A stretch of 64,000 bases of DNA from Lodderomyces elongisporus (GCF_030384665.1 NC_083673.1:1683501-1747500); one strand, 5' to 3'; shown: positions 48,596-59,180, counted from the stretch's first letter. Notes: generated by a model from the sequence alone, not told the origin. Numbers and translations are program-made.

Positions 48596-49705
48596 TCACT
48601 TGAGTTTTGTGAGCAATTTCCCGTTTGGCTTTTCTCCCGAAAACAATTGATCCCAGATCTTTGGAATTTGCTCCAACCTTGCTGACAAATCATTCCCTGA
48701 CAAGGTTTCTACATGGTATGCATCTTTTGTTCTGAGTTTACCTTCCTTCACTGCTTTTGTGAGAATTTGCACCGCTTCTGGAATTTGGGCATAATAGTCA
48801 GTAACAATAAACCCTTTCACAGTTAAGGAGTTCACTGTAATTTCACGCCAGTTGCTGACATTTGCTTGTTCGGCACCATTGTAAGTTGCAATAGAGCCAC
48901 AAGAAATAACAGTTCCGTATTTAGCCATCTTTGTTAAAGCATAGTTCAAGATCAGGCCGCCCACATTATCGAAATAAACATCAACCAATTCATCTCCCAA
49001 ATACTTATCAAGCTTCTCTTGATAATTGGAGTCTTTGTAATTTACGCTGAAATCTGCTCCTAAACTGTTTACCCATTGACATTTTTCATCAGAACCTGTA
49101 ATACCAATAACCTTGGTAGCACCCAACAAGTGTTTTGCAACCTGGACAACAACTGAACCCGTGGCTCCGGATGCAGCACTAACCAACACTACTAATTTTT
49201 GAGGCTTCTCCGTCAAGTATTTCTTTAAACCACCAGCTTCGGTAAGCCCAAGTAATGCTGTCCAAGACGTCATTCCCAATATCGAAAGATAGTATTCTAG
49301 TGGAACTTTTAAATCAGGTTGTGTTTTGTTAAATACCCTATTTTCTTCAACAATAGCAAAATCAGCCCAGTAGAATTTACCCGTCACAATGTCACCCTGT
49401 TGATACTTTTCAGACTTACTCTCAATTACCTTTCCCAAAGCGTACGACTCCATAGGGGCGCCAACCTCAATGGCTGGAGCGTAATGCCTAATTCCACTAT
49501 GTTTACTTCTGATCCAACCCCTTTGTGTTGGATCATTTGAGATCAACAATATTTCTATCAAAAGTTGTCCATTCTGCAACCCGGGAATCTCAGTCTCATG
49601 GATTGCAAATGTTGAATCAGGTTGACCAAAACCAGAACGAATGAACCCTGTGGGTGGTTGATGGAGAACAACTTGAGTAGCTAATTTAGGAATAGTAGTT
49701 GACAT
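48596..49705 (-). CDS. Zinc-independent MDR-family NADPH reductase, copy 2
   Basis: Paralogue of the preceding gene. I chose ATG 49705 (MSTTIPKLATQVV) instead of the in-frame ATG 27 bp upstream, because it gives exactly 369 residues like copy 1 and removes an improbable Phe-rich leader. Shared landmarks are NDPTQRGWIRSKHSG, AASGATGSVVVQVAKHLLGA, KVIGITGSDEKCQWV and DVYFDNVGGLILNYAL. The two proteins align along their whole length with no large gaps, which points to a tandem duplication. The divergent residues include SSKHSGIRH against KNGNNARSY near the substrate side, so the specificities may differ. The upstream flank carries the wrecked retroelement. Confidence 0.87.
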   Translation of the reverse strand: MSTTIPKLATQVVLHQPPTGFIRSGFGQPDSTFAIHETEIPGLQNGQLLIEILLISNDPTQRGWIRSKHSGIRHYAPAIEVGAPMESYALGKVIESKSEKYQQGDIVTGKFYWADFAIVEENRVFNKTQPDLKVPLEYYLSILGMTSWTALLGLTEAGGLKKYLTEKPQKLVVLVSAASGATGSVVVQVAKHLLGATKVIGITGSDEKCQWVNSLGADFSVNYKDSNYQEKLDKYLGDELVDVYFDNVGGLILNYALTKMAKYGTVISCGSIATYNGAEQANVSNWREITVNSLTVKGFIVTDYYAQIPEAVQILTKAVKEGKLRTKDAYHVETLSGNDLSARLEQIPKIWDQLFSGEKPNGKLLTKLK

Positions 49706-49975
49706 TATGAAAAAACCAAAAAAAAAAAACAAACAAACTGTATATCGTTATTTCTCGACAGACGGAAAAAAAAAGCTTGTAAAGGAGGTGGAGGATATTT
49801 CAATGTACTATATATATATATATATATATATATGTATAAAGATAGTTGAGGATATGTACAAATCCAGGTTTTGGTCGGATAAAAATATAAAAATGATTTG
49901 TAAGCCGCCCACTTTGGTAATGCAAGAGTGTGGATAATGTGAAGGTTAACTCCGGAAAGTAGGGAAATAGAGCGC

Positions 49976-51232
49976 GCTGATGGTAGATACAAACCAAGAT
50001 TAGTTGCTAAAGGCTTTACTCAACGTAAAGGTCTAGATTATCATGAGACATTTTCACCAGTTATCCGACCTGAATCTATAAAGATTTTGTTAGCAATCTC
50101 AGCAACGTGTAATCTCATAATTCATCAGATGGATGTGAAGACAGCATTTTTGAATGGAACAGTTGAAGAAGAATTATACATGAATACAGCTCCTGGTTTG
50201 GTATAAGTCTTGTTGGAAAGGTTTACTGTTTTTGTCGCTCTATCTATGGATTACGTCAAGCTCCAATAGTCTGGAACAAGGATTTAAGCAAAACACTTTA
50301 CAAATCTGACTTTTGAACCACTCTATGGAGAACTTAGCTTATACTATAAGAATGGTGTCTATGTGGGTATCTATGTAGATGACATTCTTATATGTGGAGA
50401 GACAGAAGACAGTATAACCCAAGTCAAGAACTTTCTCACTTCAAAATATACAATGACGGATTTATCTCAAGCAAAAAGATTCTTGGGATTAAATATCACA
50501 CAGCTGTCAAATGGAATCTTTTTGTCATGTGAAGACTACATCAATAAACTAGCTATGAAGTACCATTTGGAACATGTTAGAAAGGCAACTACACCTTATC
50601 TTTCAGGAGTTAAAATTGATGAAATAAAGAGTCCTAAATATACCAGTCCAACAGAATATAGAGAACTAATTGGAAAATTGTTATACGCTAGTAATACAGT
50701 AAGAGGTGATATAGCATATATTACGAACAAATTAGCAAGACATTTCCAACAACCAGATGAAATACATTTTAGATATGCAAAACATGTGCTACGCTATCTA
50801 ATACTGACCAAACATCTAGGATTGCTCTATAAGAAAGGAAAATGCAATTTGAAAGTATATTGTACAATGAAGATGATTTAGATGTATCAACAGATGGTGT
50901 ATCATTGTCAGGCGGTGCATTATCTTTCCCTGATTGAGTAGAGCTCGATAGCTCGAGTCCTTCTTGAAAAGACAAATGTCAATATCCAACTACCAATTGC
51001 GATTTATGAAGATAATGTTGGATGTATTTTACTGGCAACGCAACCAATACATCATAGTCGTACAAAGTATATCAGTACAAAATACCATTTCCTTAAACAA
51101 GGTATTATCAATGGAACTCTAATTGTGAAATATGTTCAAACGTAATTGGTGATTGCTGATGCATGGACAAAGGCGCGAGGTAAAGTTCAATTTAACAATC
51201 TAATTAAACTAGGGGGATTCATGTCCCTTTGA
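49976..51232 (+). pseudogene. Wrecked Ty1/copia pol fragment, left copy (RT and RNase H)
   Basis: Remnant of a Pseudoviridae-type yeast retrotransposon. Reverse-transcriptase landmarks are read in three frames: RYKPRLVAKGFTQ and MDVKTAFLNG (from 49976), SIYGLRQAP (from about 50211), and the catalytic YVDDILI (about 50370-50390). RNase H follows, with EDNVGCILL and HHSRTKYISTKYHFL (about 51012-51093), ending near a GGGGGA polypurine tract at 51212-51217. The breaks are a stop at 50204-50206, a stop at 50313-50315, a stop at 50879-50881 and further frame changes downstream. Gag, protease and integrase are missing on this side. The copy is inactive. Confidence 0.9.
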
Positions 51233-52255
51233 TTATATTGCTTCAGTTACTAACTTCAACACTTCCGCTTAGTCAAAGGGACGTATATTCAGATAGTTTA
51301 ATTAGATTTTTTAGATTGAATTCTTTATTGTATTGTTTTTGGCAATGTATCAGAAATCATTAATTGTGTTTGAATGTATTTAAAAGTAATTGCCATGTCC
51401 AATATGTGCCGTAAAAGGAATGGTTTCTTGTATTGATAGGTTTCGTATGTGTATGATATAAAATATGCTGGTTATTCATAGTGTTTGTTCTTCATGATGT
51501 TTGTGCTCTTGCGAATATCATTAGTAATTCACTTGTAGTTCTTTTATCTGGGTTGCTTTTACATTTATTGTTGCAATATACTTTCAAATTGGTTCTTTCC
51601 TTTCTTATAGAGCAATCCTAGATGTTTGGTCAGTATTAAATAGCGCAACACATTTTTCGCGTATCCAAAATGTAGTTCATCTGGTTGTTGAAAAACGTCT
51701 TGTTAATTTGTTCGTAACATATGTTATAACATGTCTTACCATGTTACTTGCATATAACAATTTCTCAATTTGTTCTCCATATTCAGTTGGATTGGTATAT
51801 TTAGGATTCTTTATTTCATCAATTCTGACCCCTGAAAAATAAGGTGTAGTTATCTTTCTAACGTGTTCCAAATGATACTTCATAGCTAGTTTGTTGATGT
51901 AGTCTTCACATGACAAAAAGATTCCATTCACCAATTGTGTAATGTTTGGGGACAAAAATCCTTTTGCTTGAGATAAATCAGTCATTGTATATTTTGAAGT
52001 GAGAAAGTTCTTGACTAGTGTTATATTGTCTCCTATTTCTCCACATATAAGAATATCATCCACATAGATACCCACATAGATACCCACATAAACACCAATT
52101 TTGTAGTATGGACTTAGTTCTCCATAAAGTGGTTCAAAAGTCAGATTTGTAAAGTGTTTTGCTTAAATCCTTGTTCCAGACTATTGGAGCTTGACGTAAT
52201 CCATAGATAGAGCGACAAAAACAGTAAACCTTTCCAACAAGACTTATACCAAACC
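50195..52255. repeat. Large inverted repeat made by the two copia fragments
   Basis: The left arm, 50195-50862, and the right arm, 51574-52255, are complementary over about 670 bp with scattered mismatches and small gaps. The spacer is about 710 bp. The arm ends are read as GGTTTGGTATAAG (left, 50195) against CTTATACCAAACC (right, ending 52255), and AATTTGAAAGTATATTG (50846-50862) against CAATATACTTTCAAATT (51574-51590). Confidence 0.88.
51222..51573 (+). mobile_element. Probable LTR segment of the copia element
   Basis: It begins just after the polypurine-like tract that ends pol, as a 3' LTR would. It contains a TATA-like TATAAAATA (51457-51465) and a 10-bp inverted repeat near its start (51223-51232/51273-51282). 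No second LTR copy was recognised to confirm the boundaries. The right limit is simply where the inverted pol fragment starts. Confidence 0.35.
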
Positions 52256-52870
52256 AGTTGTCATGATCATGTATCATTATTCTTCTCTTGTGGCTTCAAT
52301 CCATCGATCTTGAGCAGGTGATTGTAATACTTGTTTATATGTCTTGGGTACATTACTTTCTGGTTTGGAGATAACATATGCTTCCCTCATTATATAAGTG
52401 TAGGCCAGATAATTACCACTTTTCACTTCGTACTGTGCCACATTAGCATCTATGTGAAATACTTTTGTCTCAATATTTATGAGTTGGTCTTATTCTGAGT
52501 AGGACTGTTTATTTGTTTTTGTGCGACATTCATAGTTAATATTCCTGACAATTGAGTTGCTTCCAAATGTATTACATTCATTTTTCTTCTCCTCACAGTG
52601 CGATGCAAAAAAGTGTAGAATCAATTTCAGGGTTTAATGGATCAGAAACTTCAGAATTGATGGACTAAGAGTCGGAAACCAATGGTATTGGTTTGAAAAA
52701 TTGAGATCATGGTTATCATTGGAATAAACAAGAGGGTTTATCAAGGGCTTATTAAGCTCAGATAACATATTCAGTGATGACGAAGCAATTGTATCAACAG
52801 AAATATAACCATTGATTGGAGAAGCAGGGTCTTCCCTTGATCAAATAGAGCTGGACAGCTCGTCTCATTT
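51574..52870 (-). pseudogene. Wrecked Ty1/copia pol fragment, right copy (inverted)
   Basis: A second copia pol remnant on the opposite strand. Reading from high to low coordinates: a degenerate region that may be the integrase-RT linker (52480-52870, several stops), then NVPKTYKQVLQSPAQDRWIE (about 52300-52360), an abrupt jump that removes most of the RT N-terminal part, and then YGLRQAP, YVDDILICGE and the RT thumb/connection down to 51574. It shares two frame-breaking positions with the left copy. It also has a 12-bp tandem duplication (about 52063-52090) that makes VGIY appear twice before the YVDD box. It stops abruptly at 51574, inside the sequence that precedes RNase H. Confidence 0.88.
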
Positions 52871-53449
52871 CTTTTCCGATGATCTTGGCCGATCTTACTA
52901 GTTAATTTTGGCATAGCTGTGATACCATGTGGTAGGTGTGCAAATAGTCTCTTTGTGATTGAAGGTTAAGCATCGTAATGTATATCAAGAAACTTGATTT
53001 GACTGCTTGTCAACCACTTCTCCTGCTTTGTTGTCTAATAATGTGTGTGTTGTTCTGTTAACATATTTATCCGCTGTTTTGCTCTCTGCCTGTTTTAATT
53101 TATGGATTATTTGTTCCGTGGTTGTAAGAAATTTATGGATTAATTTTGAGAAATCAAAAAGAATACCTTTATAAACCAAAACTGGGCAAGTATGGTAATA
53201 AGTATTTCCACGAAACTGCTCTCCAGCTTTATGGCACTGACAATAAAGCTATAAACGTGGGCTTCTAATAATTTCACCTATACCATGTAAATCATGTCTT
53301 TCCCTTCACCACTAAACAATTATCAAAATAGGAGAAAGAGGGTTTTCCTTTTTAAAAAAAAACAATAGCGAGAATGTATATGAACAAATTACAACAGTCT
53401 AAACTATTTAACTGATTACTAATCAAAAGACTCTATCGAGATCAAACGA
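52871..53449. other. Right flank of the retroelement remnant
   Basis: AT-rich DNA without a confident gene. A minus-strand word TGGTATCACAGC (complement of 52916-52927) resembles a primer-binding site next to an LTR end, and a 64-residue minus-strand frame (52985-53179) is open. Neither is enough for a firm call; both could be further element debris. Confidence 0.35.
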
Positions 53450-54802
53450 TTACCCCAGAAATCCACTCGATTTCGCAGCACTATCCTCGTCTCTTTTAAC
53501 CTTTTCTTTGTTCCAACTCAACAAGTTAACATCACCGGTCTTTCTTGGCTTGATAAAATTAACAATCAACAAAGCCAAACCCAAGGCAAAGCAAATTGCA
53601 CCACCAACCATCCAACTGATGCCTAAAAAGTCGTTTTTGCCACCAATAACGGACCTCTGAGTAATGTAAATGTATTTTTTACCATTGTAAGGTAATACTG
53701 GGAAATGCAATCCAATATCGATTTGATAAACGCCAATATCTAAATCATTCGTATCGTTACGAAGTGCCAATTTGTTGAAAGTAGCCAATGCAGCTGGTCG
53801 CATCCAATTTTGAAATTGTGGCCAGTCCGAAATATCAGGAATGTTTGTTTCATTGTAGCCATTGGGGAACATCTTGTACCAATTTGGCGGTGGCACAATC
53901 TGTGTATGGTTATATTTGGTTTTTTTAAATCTATTCTTATCAGTAGCCCAGTTCGTACCCTTAACAGTAAGCTCCAAAGTTTTAGAGCTGCTAGTACCAT
54001 TGACTGCTTCGAAAGCAGTAGAATAAGTATCATTGAACAAACTGTTTGCAATTAAGCCACATGGATAAATACGTACACCATCGACATCAGATAAGGGTTG
54101 GCAATTTTGGCCAACAGTATTCTTGATGTCATCGAGACTGGCCACTTTACCATTGAGTTGATCCTCACTGAATGACTTGACAAATCGACGATGGTTTGCA
54201 TGGAAGTTGTGCAAGCGATAATACAAGTAAATAGGACCTTTCATTCTCTGCAAGACTTGGAATTGGATCTGACACACACGTCTTTCATCTTCAAATTGTT
54301 GCGAGTTATCCGTGGACAATTTCCAACTATAAGAAGGCTGATAATCATTGAACAGCTTTCTATAGTCAAAACTTGTATAGTTTTGCGGAATATCAGTCCA
54401 GTAATTTTCATTGGCCAAGTTCTCACATTGACTGTAATCAATGGTAATTTCTTGGATCTTGTATGAGGCATACCACATTGCGGCACCAAGTGGCACGAAA
54501 ATTATAGCTATTCCAATCAATACCGGGATCACAGTTTTTGCTGTAAAGACAGGGTTATAAGCTTTCATCCTTTGTTGTCTAAATGCATTATCAGCAGGTC
54601 TCCTTGTCTTTTCCTTTGGTTTATCCAAAGCCTCATCCTCTGAGGCAGAGTCCGAATACTCGTACCGATCATCAGGTTGATCATCGAACACAGCATGGTT
54701 TTGGGTTTGGTTTTGGGTTTGGTGGATGTCTCTGTCCTCACCATCTATGCTGTTGTTTGCCAATCCAGCCACTGGCTCAGTGGTGTTATATGTCGACATC
54801 AC
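53450..54802 (-). CDS. CDC50: Cdc50/Lem3-family flippase subunit, most like Cdc50
   Basis: Non-catalytic partner of P4-ATPase phospholipid flippases (Drs2 in the case of Cdc50), needed for their ER exit and activity at the trans-Golgi and endosomes. The 450-residue product has an acidic N-terminal tail, a membrane span at about 89-112 (VIPVLIGIAIIFVPLGAAMW), a large glycosylated lumenal domain, and a second span at about 392-415. Signature segments include NHRRFVKSFSEDQLNG, PCGLIANSLFNDT, PPPNWYKMFPNGYNETNIPD, FQNWMRPAALATF and SVIGGKNDFLGISW. Disulfide-type cysteines are present in the lumenal domain. The GGKN and TFNKLAL segments favour Cdc50 over Lem3; the assignment between these paralogues is moderate. 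Confidence 0.9.
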   Translation of the reverse strand: MMSTYNTTEPVAGLANNSIDGEDRDIHQTQNQTQNHAVFDDQPDDRYEYSDSASEDEALDKPKEKTRRPADNAFRQQRMKAYNPVFTAKTVIPVLIGIAIIFVPLGAAMWYASYKIQEITIDYSQCENLANENYWTDIPQNYTSFDYRKLFNDYQPSYSWKLSTDNSQQFEDERRVCQIQFQVLQRMKGPIYLYYRLHNFHANHRRFVKSFSEDQLNGKVASLDDIKNTVGQNCQPLSDVDGVRIYPCGLIANSLFNDTYSTAFEAVNGTSSSKTLELTVKGTNWATDKNRFKKTKYNHTQIVPPPNWYKMFPNGYNETNIPDISDWPQFQNWMRPAALATFNKLALRNDTNDLDIGVYQIDIGLHFPVLPYNGKKYIYITQRSVIGGKNDFLGISWMVGGAICFALGLALLIVNFIKPRKTGDVNLLSWNKEKVKRDEDSAAKSSGFLG

Positions 54803-55740
54803 ACGCTAAAATGAGAATTTCCGATTTGAACTGGTAAACGATAATTACTTGCTGCAGTATATGTTTCCGTATCGATAAAACCAATTATAAAATATACTAG
54901 ATCGCATACTCCCTATGGTTAAAACAAAGTTAGTGACTGTGAGTGAGTAAGGGTGTGTTTGTGTGCGAGTGAGTGAGTGAGTGAGTGAGTTACACGCTAC
55001 CAAATTTAGAACTAATCGGTTTTATAGCCGAAGTTTCCATAAAAATATATACTGGAAGAAGATGGGCCATTTCGCAATAGATGAGAGCAATGGTGTCAAA
55101 ACCCTTAAAATAGAAAAAGACAGAAACAGCTATGATATCATGATAATGATGGCTTATAAAAGAAGTACAGTACAGTTTTTCTTTTTTTTTTTTTGGAAAG
55201 CGGGTAACGACATTTTCAATCGGGCTTGGTTCTGCTAAATCGTAAGTCATATTCTCGTATACGGCACCATGATTCACTTTATTGCCGCATATTTTTTGTA
55301 TGGCAATTTATTGGCATCTCTTTGATAAATTTCGAGTCTGTCTTTGTCATTCCAAATCAGGCTATTCACTATTAAACTGAAAAAAGCTTAATTCTAGCAA
55401 CTTTCTCCTAGTTGGATAAAATTGTAAAGAGGTCAAATAGTTGCAATTGTATTTGAAGTTGTACACTGTGATTGTACACTGTGATTTTATTTGTCTACCA
55501 TATTGTTAGCGCTTGGAATTTGGTCCATACTTATTTGTAATTTTTCACGTCACAAAATTACAGAACCACTACTTGTATAAGCAAAACAACAATCAACAAG
55601 TTCTTCACACCAAATAGGAAAGAAAAAGTTCAAGCCTAGAGAAAGACAAAAGAAATCTTCCAACAGAAGCAAACAGAAAAAAAAAATAAAGATAAAGATA
55701 AAGATAAAAATAAAGATAAGCGTTTCAAAAGCTACCTCCA
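54803..55740. promoter_or_regulatory. Divergent CDC50-BNA5 spacer
   Basis: A 938-bp spacer between the two start codons. It contains a GAGT tetranucleotide run (about 54967-54989), two adjacent copies of GTACACTGTGATT (55461-55486) and an MSE-like GTCACAAAA (55549-55557). A GATAAA repeat (about 55688-55720) lies in the BNA5 leader. No other gene was recognised. Confidence 0.5.
55549..55557 (+). promoter_or_regulatory. MSE/Sum1-type site upstream of BNA5
   Basis: GTCACAAAA fits the GNCRCAAAW consensus bound by Sum1 and Ndt80 in S. cerevisiae, where Sum1-Hst1 represses BNA genes. It lies about 190 bp before the BNA5 start. Single copy. Confidence 0.45.
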
Positions 55741-57126
55741 ATGAGTTCTGATAAAGCAAAAGCGTTTGATGCTCAATTTCCAACTTACAAATCGGAATTC
55801 CAAATTCCAACATTTGAGTCGCTAGGCATACAGAATTCGAAATATTCACCAGAGACTAACTCGATATACTTGTGTGGTAACTCTCTTGGATTGATGCCTC
55901 GCAACACCACTGAACTAATCAATCGTGAACTTCAAGCATGGTCTAGCCGAGGAGTCGAGGCTCATTTCAATCATAGTCACCCACAAGGAACGGATTGGGT
56001 GGATATTGACCTACCACTCTTACCATTGCTTGCTCCATTGGTTGGCGCCAAGCAAAATGAAGTCGCTGTCATGGGATCGCTCACCTCGAATCTAAATGCT
56101 TTATTAATTCACTTTTATAAACCAAAGGGCAAGAGAACAAAGATTTTGTTTGAAAAACAAGCATTTCCCTCAGATTATTATGCATTCTTGAATATTGTGC
56201 AGGTTTTCGGATACGACGCAAGTCATTTAATCCAAATTGAAATCCCAAAGGGTGAGACATACATAAAGACGGAGACTATTTTGGACGTGTTTGACAAATA
56301 TGAGGATGAAATTGCTATAGTGTGTTTACCTGGTATACAGTACTATACTGGTCAATTCTTTGATATTGCAAAAATCACAAAGCACGTCAAAACGAGTGCA
56401 CCTGATGTGGTTGTAGGGTGGGATCTTGCACATGCTGTGGGAAATGTACCACTATCGTTGCATGATTGGGGAGTTGACTTTGCAGCGTGGTGTTCATATA
56501 AATACTTGAATGCCGGCCCCGGTGCTATTGCTGGAATATTTGTTAATGAAAAATATACGGAACAGAATAAGCCAGAAAATTACAAACCTAGGTTAGCTGG
56601 TTGGTGGGGCAATAATAGCTCGCAAAGGTTTCAGATGTTGGAAAAGTTTGACCCCATTGCGTCTGCATTGAGTTATCGCCAACTGAACCCAAGTGTTTTG
56701 GATTGCGTGGCTCTAAAATCATCCTTGGAGATATTCAACAAGGTTGGTGGCATGCTGTCATTGAGAGACAAAAGTTTGGCAATGACTCAATTTTTACAAG
56801 ACATATTGACCAAAAGCAATTATTACATTGAACAAGGTGAGACTGATGTAAACAAGTTTGGGTTCAAGATAATTACTCCTTTGGACCCAAATCAGAGAGG
56901 ATGTCAATTGAGTTTGTTATTCCAACCGCATAGAGACGAAAAGAAACAAAATGTAATGGAAAGAGTCTTTGAATATTTGCATCAACATGCAATCATTTGT
57001 GATGAGAGAAGACCCGATGTAATTAGATTGGCGCCATTGCCATTGTATAATACGTTTGAGGAGACTCGAATAGGTGCTACTAGGCTTTTGGAAGCATTGG
57101 AGGCTATCAAGGATGACTATATTTAA
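55741..57126 (+). CDS. BNA5: Kynureninase
   Basis: PLP enzyme of the kynurenine route from tryptophan to NAD; it hydrolyses 3-hydroxykynurenine to 3-hydroxyanthranilate and alanine. The 461-residue product has the family segments [15 protein letters not shown] (about 40-54), [61 protein letters not shown] with its PLP-binding Asp and His, and [20 protein letters not shown], where lysine 254 is the Schiff-base residue. The C-terminal [18 protein letters not shown] is also typical. The length is normal (S. cerevisiae 453). No targeting signal, so cytosolic. Confidence 0.96.
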   Translation: MSSDKAKAFDAQFPTYKSEFQIPTFESLGIQNSKYSPETNSIYLCGNSLGLMPRNTTELINRELQAWSSRGVEAHFNHSHPQGTDWVDIDLPLLPLLAPLVGAKQNEVAVMGSLTSNLNALLIHFYKPKGKRTKILFEKQAFPSDYYAFLNIVQVFGYDASHLIQIEIPKGETYIKTETILDVFDKYEDEIAIVCLPGIQYYTGQFFDIAKITKHVKTSAPDVVVGWDLAHAVGNVPLSLHDWGVDFAAWCSYKYLNAGPGAIAGIFVNEKYTEQNKPENYKPRLAGWWGNNSSQRFQMLEKFDPIASALSYRQLNPSVLDCVALKSSLEIFNKVGGMLSLRDKSLAMTQFLQDILTKSNYYIEQGETDVNKFGFKIITPLDPNQRGCQLSLLFQPHRDEKKQNVMERVFEYLHQHAIICDERRPDVIRLAPLPLYNTFEETRIGATRLLEALEAIKDDYI

Positions 57127-57429
57127 TAGTAGGATGTAAGTAATCTAAAGTGAACGAGCATGCTAGAAAAGATTCAATAAATCTGAAAGAGACTATATAA
57201 TATAATATAATGCATGCAAATGAAAACACAAGAAAACACGAGGAATTAAGAATAATATAGAATATAACCGATTAAAAAGAAACACAGAGAAGAAGAAGTA
57301 GAAGAAGAAGATGATGAAGAAGAAAAAAAAGTTAGACACTTGTATAGTTGCAAAGATTACATACTATTTTACTTCACCTCAATCAATTAACACTTATCAA
57401 AGTGCCCATACTGATAACCTATAAACTGC
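57127..57429. other. Convergent spacer BNA5-ENO1
   Basis: A 303-bp 3'-to-3' spacer with a GAAGAA-type purine run (57288-57330). Nothing else is seen. Confidence 0.5.
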
Positions 57430-58749
57430 TTATAAAGAGTGGGCTTTGTGGAAGTCCTTACCGGCGTAGATGGCCTTGTCACCCAACTCTTCCTCGATTC
57501 TCAAGATTTGGTTCAATTTGGCCAATCTCTCGGATCTAGCTGGAGCACCAGTCTTGATTTGACCTGATCTAATACCGACGGACAAGTCAGCGATAAAGGT
57601 GTCTTCGGTCTCACCTGATCTGTGGGAGACCATAACACCCCAACCGGCAGCGTATGAGTCATTGGCAGCTTGGATTGATTCGGTCAAAGTACCGATTTGG
57701 TTAACCTTCAACAACAAGGCGTCAGCAGCCTTGGTCTCGATGGCCTTCTTGATTCTGATTGGGTTGGTAACGGTCAAGTCATCACCAACAATTTGAGTCT
57801 TACCTTCAACCTTGGAGAAAAAGTGGCTCCAAGCTTCCCAGTCATCCTCAGCGAATGGGTCTTCAATGGAGACAATTGGGTATTCATTCAACAATTGCTC
57901 GTACAATTCAGCCAATTGTGGACCAGTGATCCATTTGGACTTGTCAGAGTTTGGATTTTTAAAGTCCAAGTCGTACAATCCATCCTTGTAGAATTCGGAT
58001 GATGCAACATCCATGGCAATGTCAACTTGACCGGTGTAACCAGCAGCTTCAATAGCTGAAACGATCAAGTCCAAAGCTTCCTTAGCGGTTTTGATATCTG
58101 GAGCAACACCACCTTCGTCACCAACGTTACCAGCGGATTGACCATACTTCTTCTTGGTCAATGATTTCAAGTGGTGGTAAACTTCTGAACCGATTCTCAA
58201 ACCTTCAGAGAATGATGGAGCACCGGATGGGACAATCATAAATTCTTGGAAAGCCAAGTCACCACCAGCGTGGGAACCACCGTTCAAGACGTTTTGGAAA
58301 GGAACTGGCAAAACAAATTTACCTTCCTTGGCCTTTGAAATGTCAGCAATGTGCTTGTACAATGGGACATCTTTTTGAGCGGCACCGGCTTTAGCGGCAG
58401 CCAATGAGACACCCAAGATGGCGTTGGCACCCAACTTGGCCTTGTTTGGAGTACCGTCCAATTTCAACAAGAATTCGTCAATCTTGGCTTGGTCAGCAAC
58501 ATCAATGTTGGCCTCAATCAAGGCTGGGGCAATTGTGTCGTTAACGTTGGCAACAGCCTTCAAGACACCTTTACCCAACCATTTTGATTTGTCACCGTCT
58601 CTCAATTCCAAGGCTTCGTGGACACCAGTGGAAGCACCGGATGGGACAATTGATCTAAAAGTACCCTTTTCAGTGGTCAATTCAACCTCAACAGTTGGGT
58701 TTCCTCTGGAGTCGTAGACGTATCTGGAGTGGATCTTTGAAATAGCCAT
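57430..58749 (-). CDS. ENO1: Enolase
   Basis: Glycolytic enzyme that converts 2-phosphoglycerate to phosphoenolpyruvate. ATG 58749 ([24 protein letters not shown]) is the start: it gives 439 residues, standard for enolase, whereas an in-frame ATG 81 bp upstream adds a hydrophobic leader not found in the family. Catalytic and metal-binding segments are intact: [68 protein letters not shown] and [17 protein letters not shown]. Codon choice is extremely biased (AAG, GGT, TTG, AAC), the mark of one of the most strongly expressed genes, and CTG is avoided. Confidence 0.98.
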   Translation of the reverse strand: MAISKIHSRYVYDSRGNPTVEVELTTEKGTFRSIVPSGASTGVHEALELRDGDKSKWLGKGVLKAVANVNDTIAPALIEANIDVADQAKIDEFLLKLDGTPNKAKLGANAILGVSLAAAKAGAAQKDVPLYKHIADISKAKEGKFVLPVPFQNVLNGGSHAGGDLAFQEFMIVPSGAPSFSEGLRIGSEVYHHLKSLTKKKYGQSAGNVGDEGGVAPDIKTAKEALDLIVSAIEAAGYTGQVDIAMDVASSEFYKDGLYDLDFKNPNSDKSKWITGPQLAELYEQLLNEYPIVSIEDPFAEDDWEAWSHFFSKVEGKTQIVGDDLTVTNPIRIKKAIETKAADALLLKVNQIGTLTESIQAANDSYAAGWGVMVSHRSGETEDTFIADLSVGIRSGQIKTGAPARSERLAKLNQILRIEEELGDKAIYAGKDFHKAHSL

Positions 58750-59135
58750 TGTTAAATATAGTTTGCTGAATTCAATTGGGGGGGTTTTAAAGAAACAAGT
58801 ATTTATAAAATAAATTAAAAAAAGAAACAATTGATGTCAATGGAGAAGTGTACAAAAAAAGGAAAAAGAAGAAAAGAAAAAAAAAGAGGAGAGAGAAGTA
58901 GAGATTTGGGAGGATGGGAGGTTTACTCTGTATATATATATATATATGTATATAAAATGAATATATATACGTATGTACATACACATATGTATAATGAGGA
59001 TTTTTCAACAATATAATTTGTTCGCTCGGATCACAGAGGCACACAGCGGCACACAGTCTCGCTATGTGTATAAATGAGAGAATGAGGCTTTACTGTGGAG
59101 TGAGAAATAGTGCGCGTAACTGCTATACCTGGAAA

Positions 59136-59180
59136 GTGTATAGTGTATAGTGTATAGTGTATAGTGTATAGTGTATAGTG
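59136..59180. repeat. 7-bp tandem repeat in the ENO1 upstream region
   Basis: GTGTATA repeated about six times without interruption, roughly 390-430 bp upstream of the enolase start codon. Confidence 0.9.

Noticed and set aside
51248..51270. TACTAAC followed by CTTAG, resembling a 3' splice region
   Set aside because: It lies in the probable LTR with no flanking exons; probably chance.
52840..52880. Plus-strand resemblance between 50930-50960 and 52845-52870 (TAGAGCT..A.AGCTCG)
   Set aside because: Too short and degenerate to claim a shared origin; the flanks do not align in that orientation.
58750..58830. Upstream in-frame ATG of enolase adding 27 residues
   Set aside because: The hydrophobic leader is foreign to enolases and the downstream ATG matches the family start exactly.
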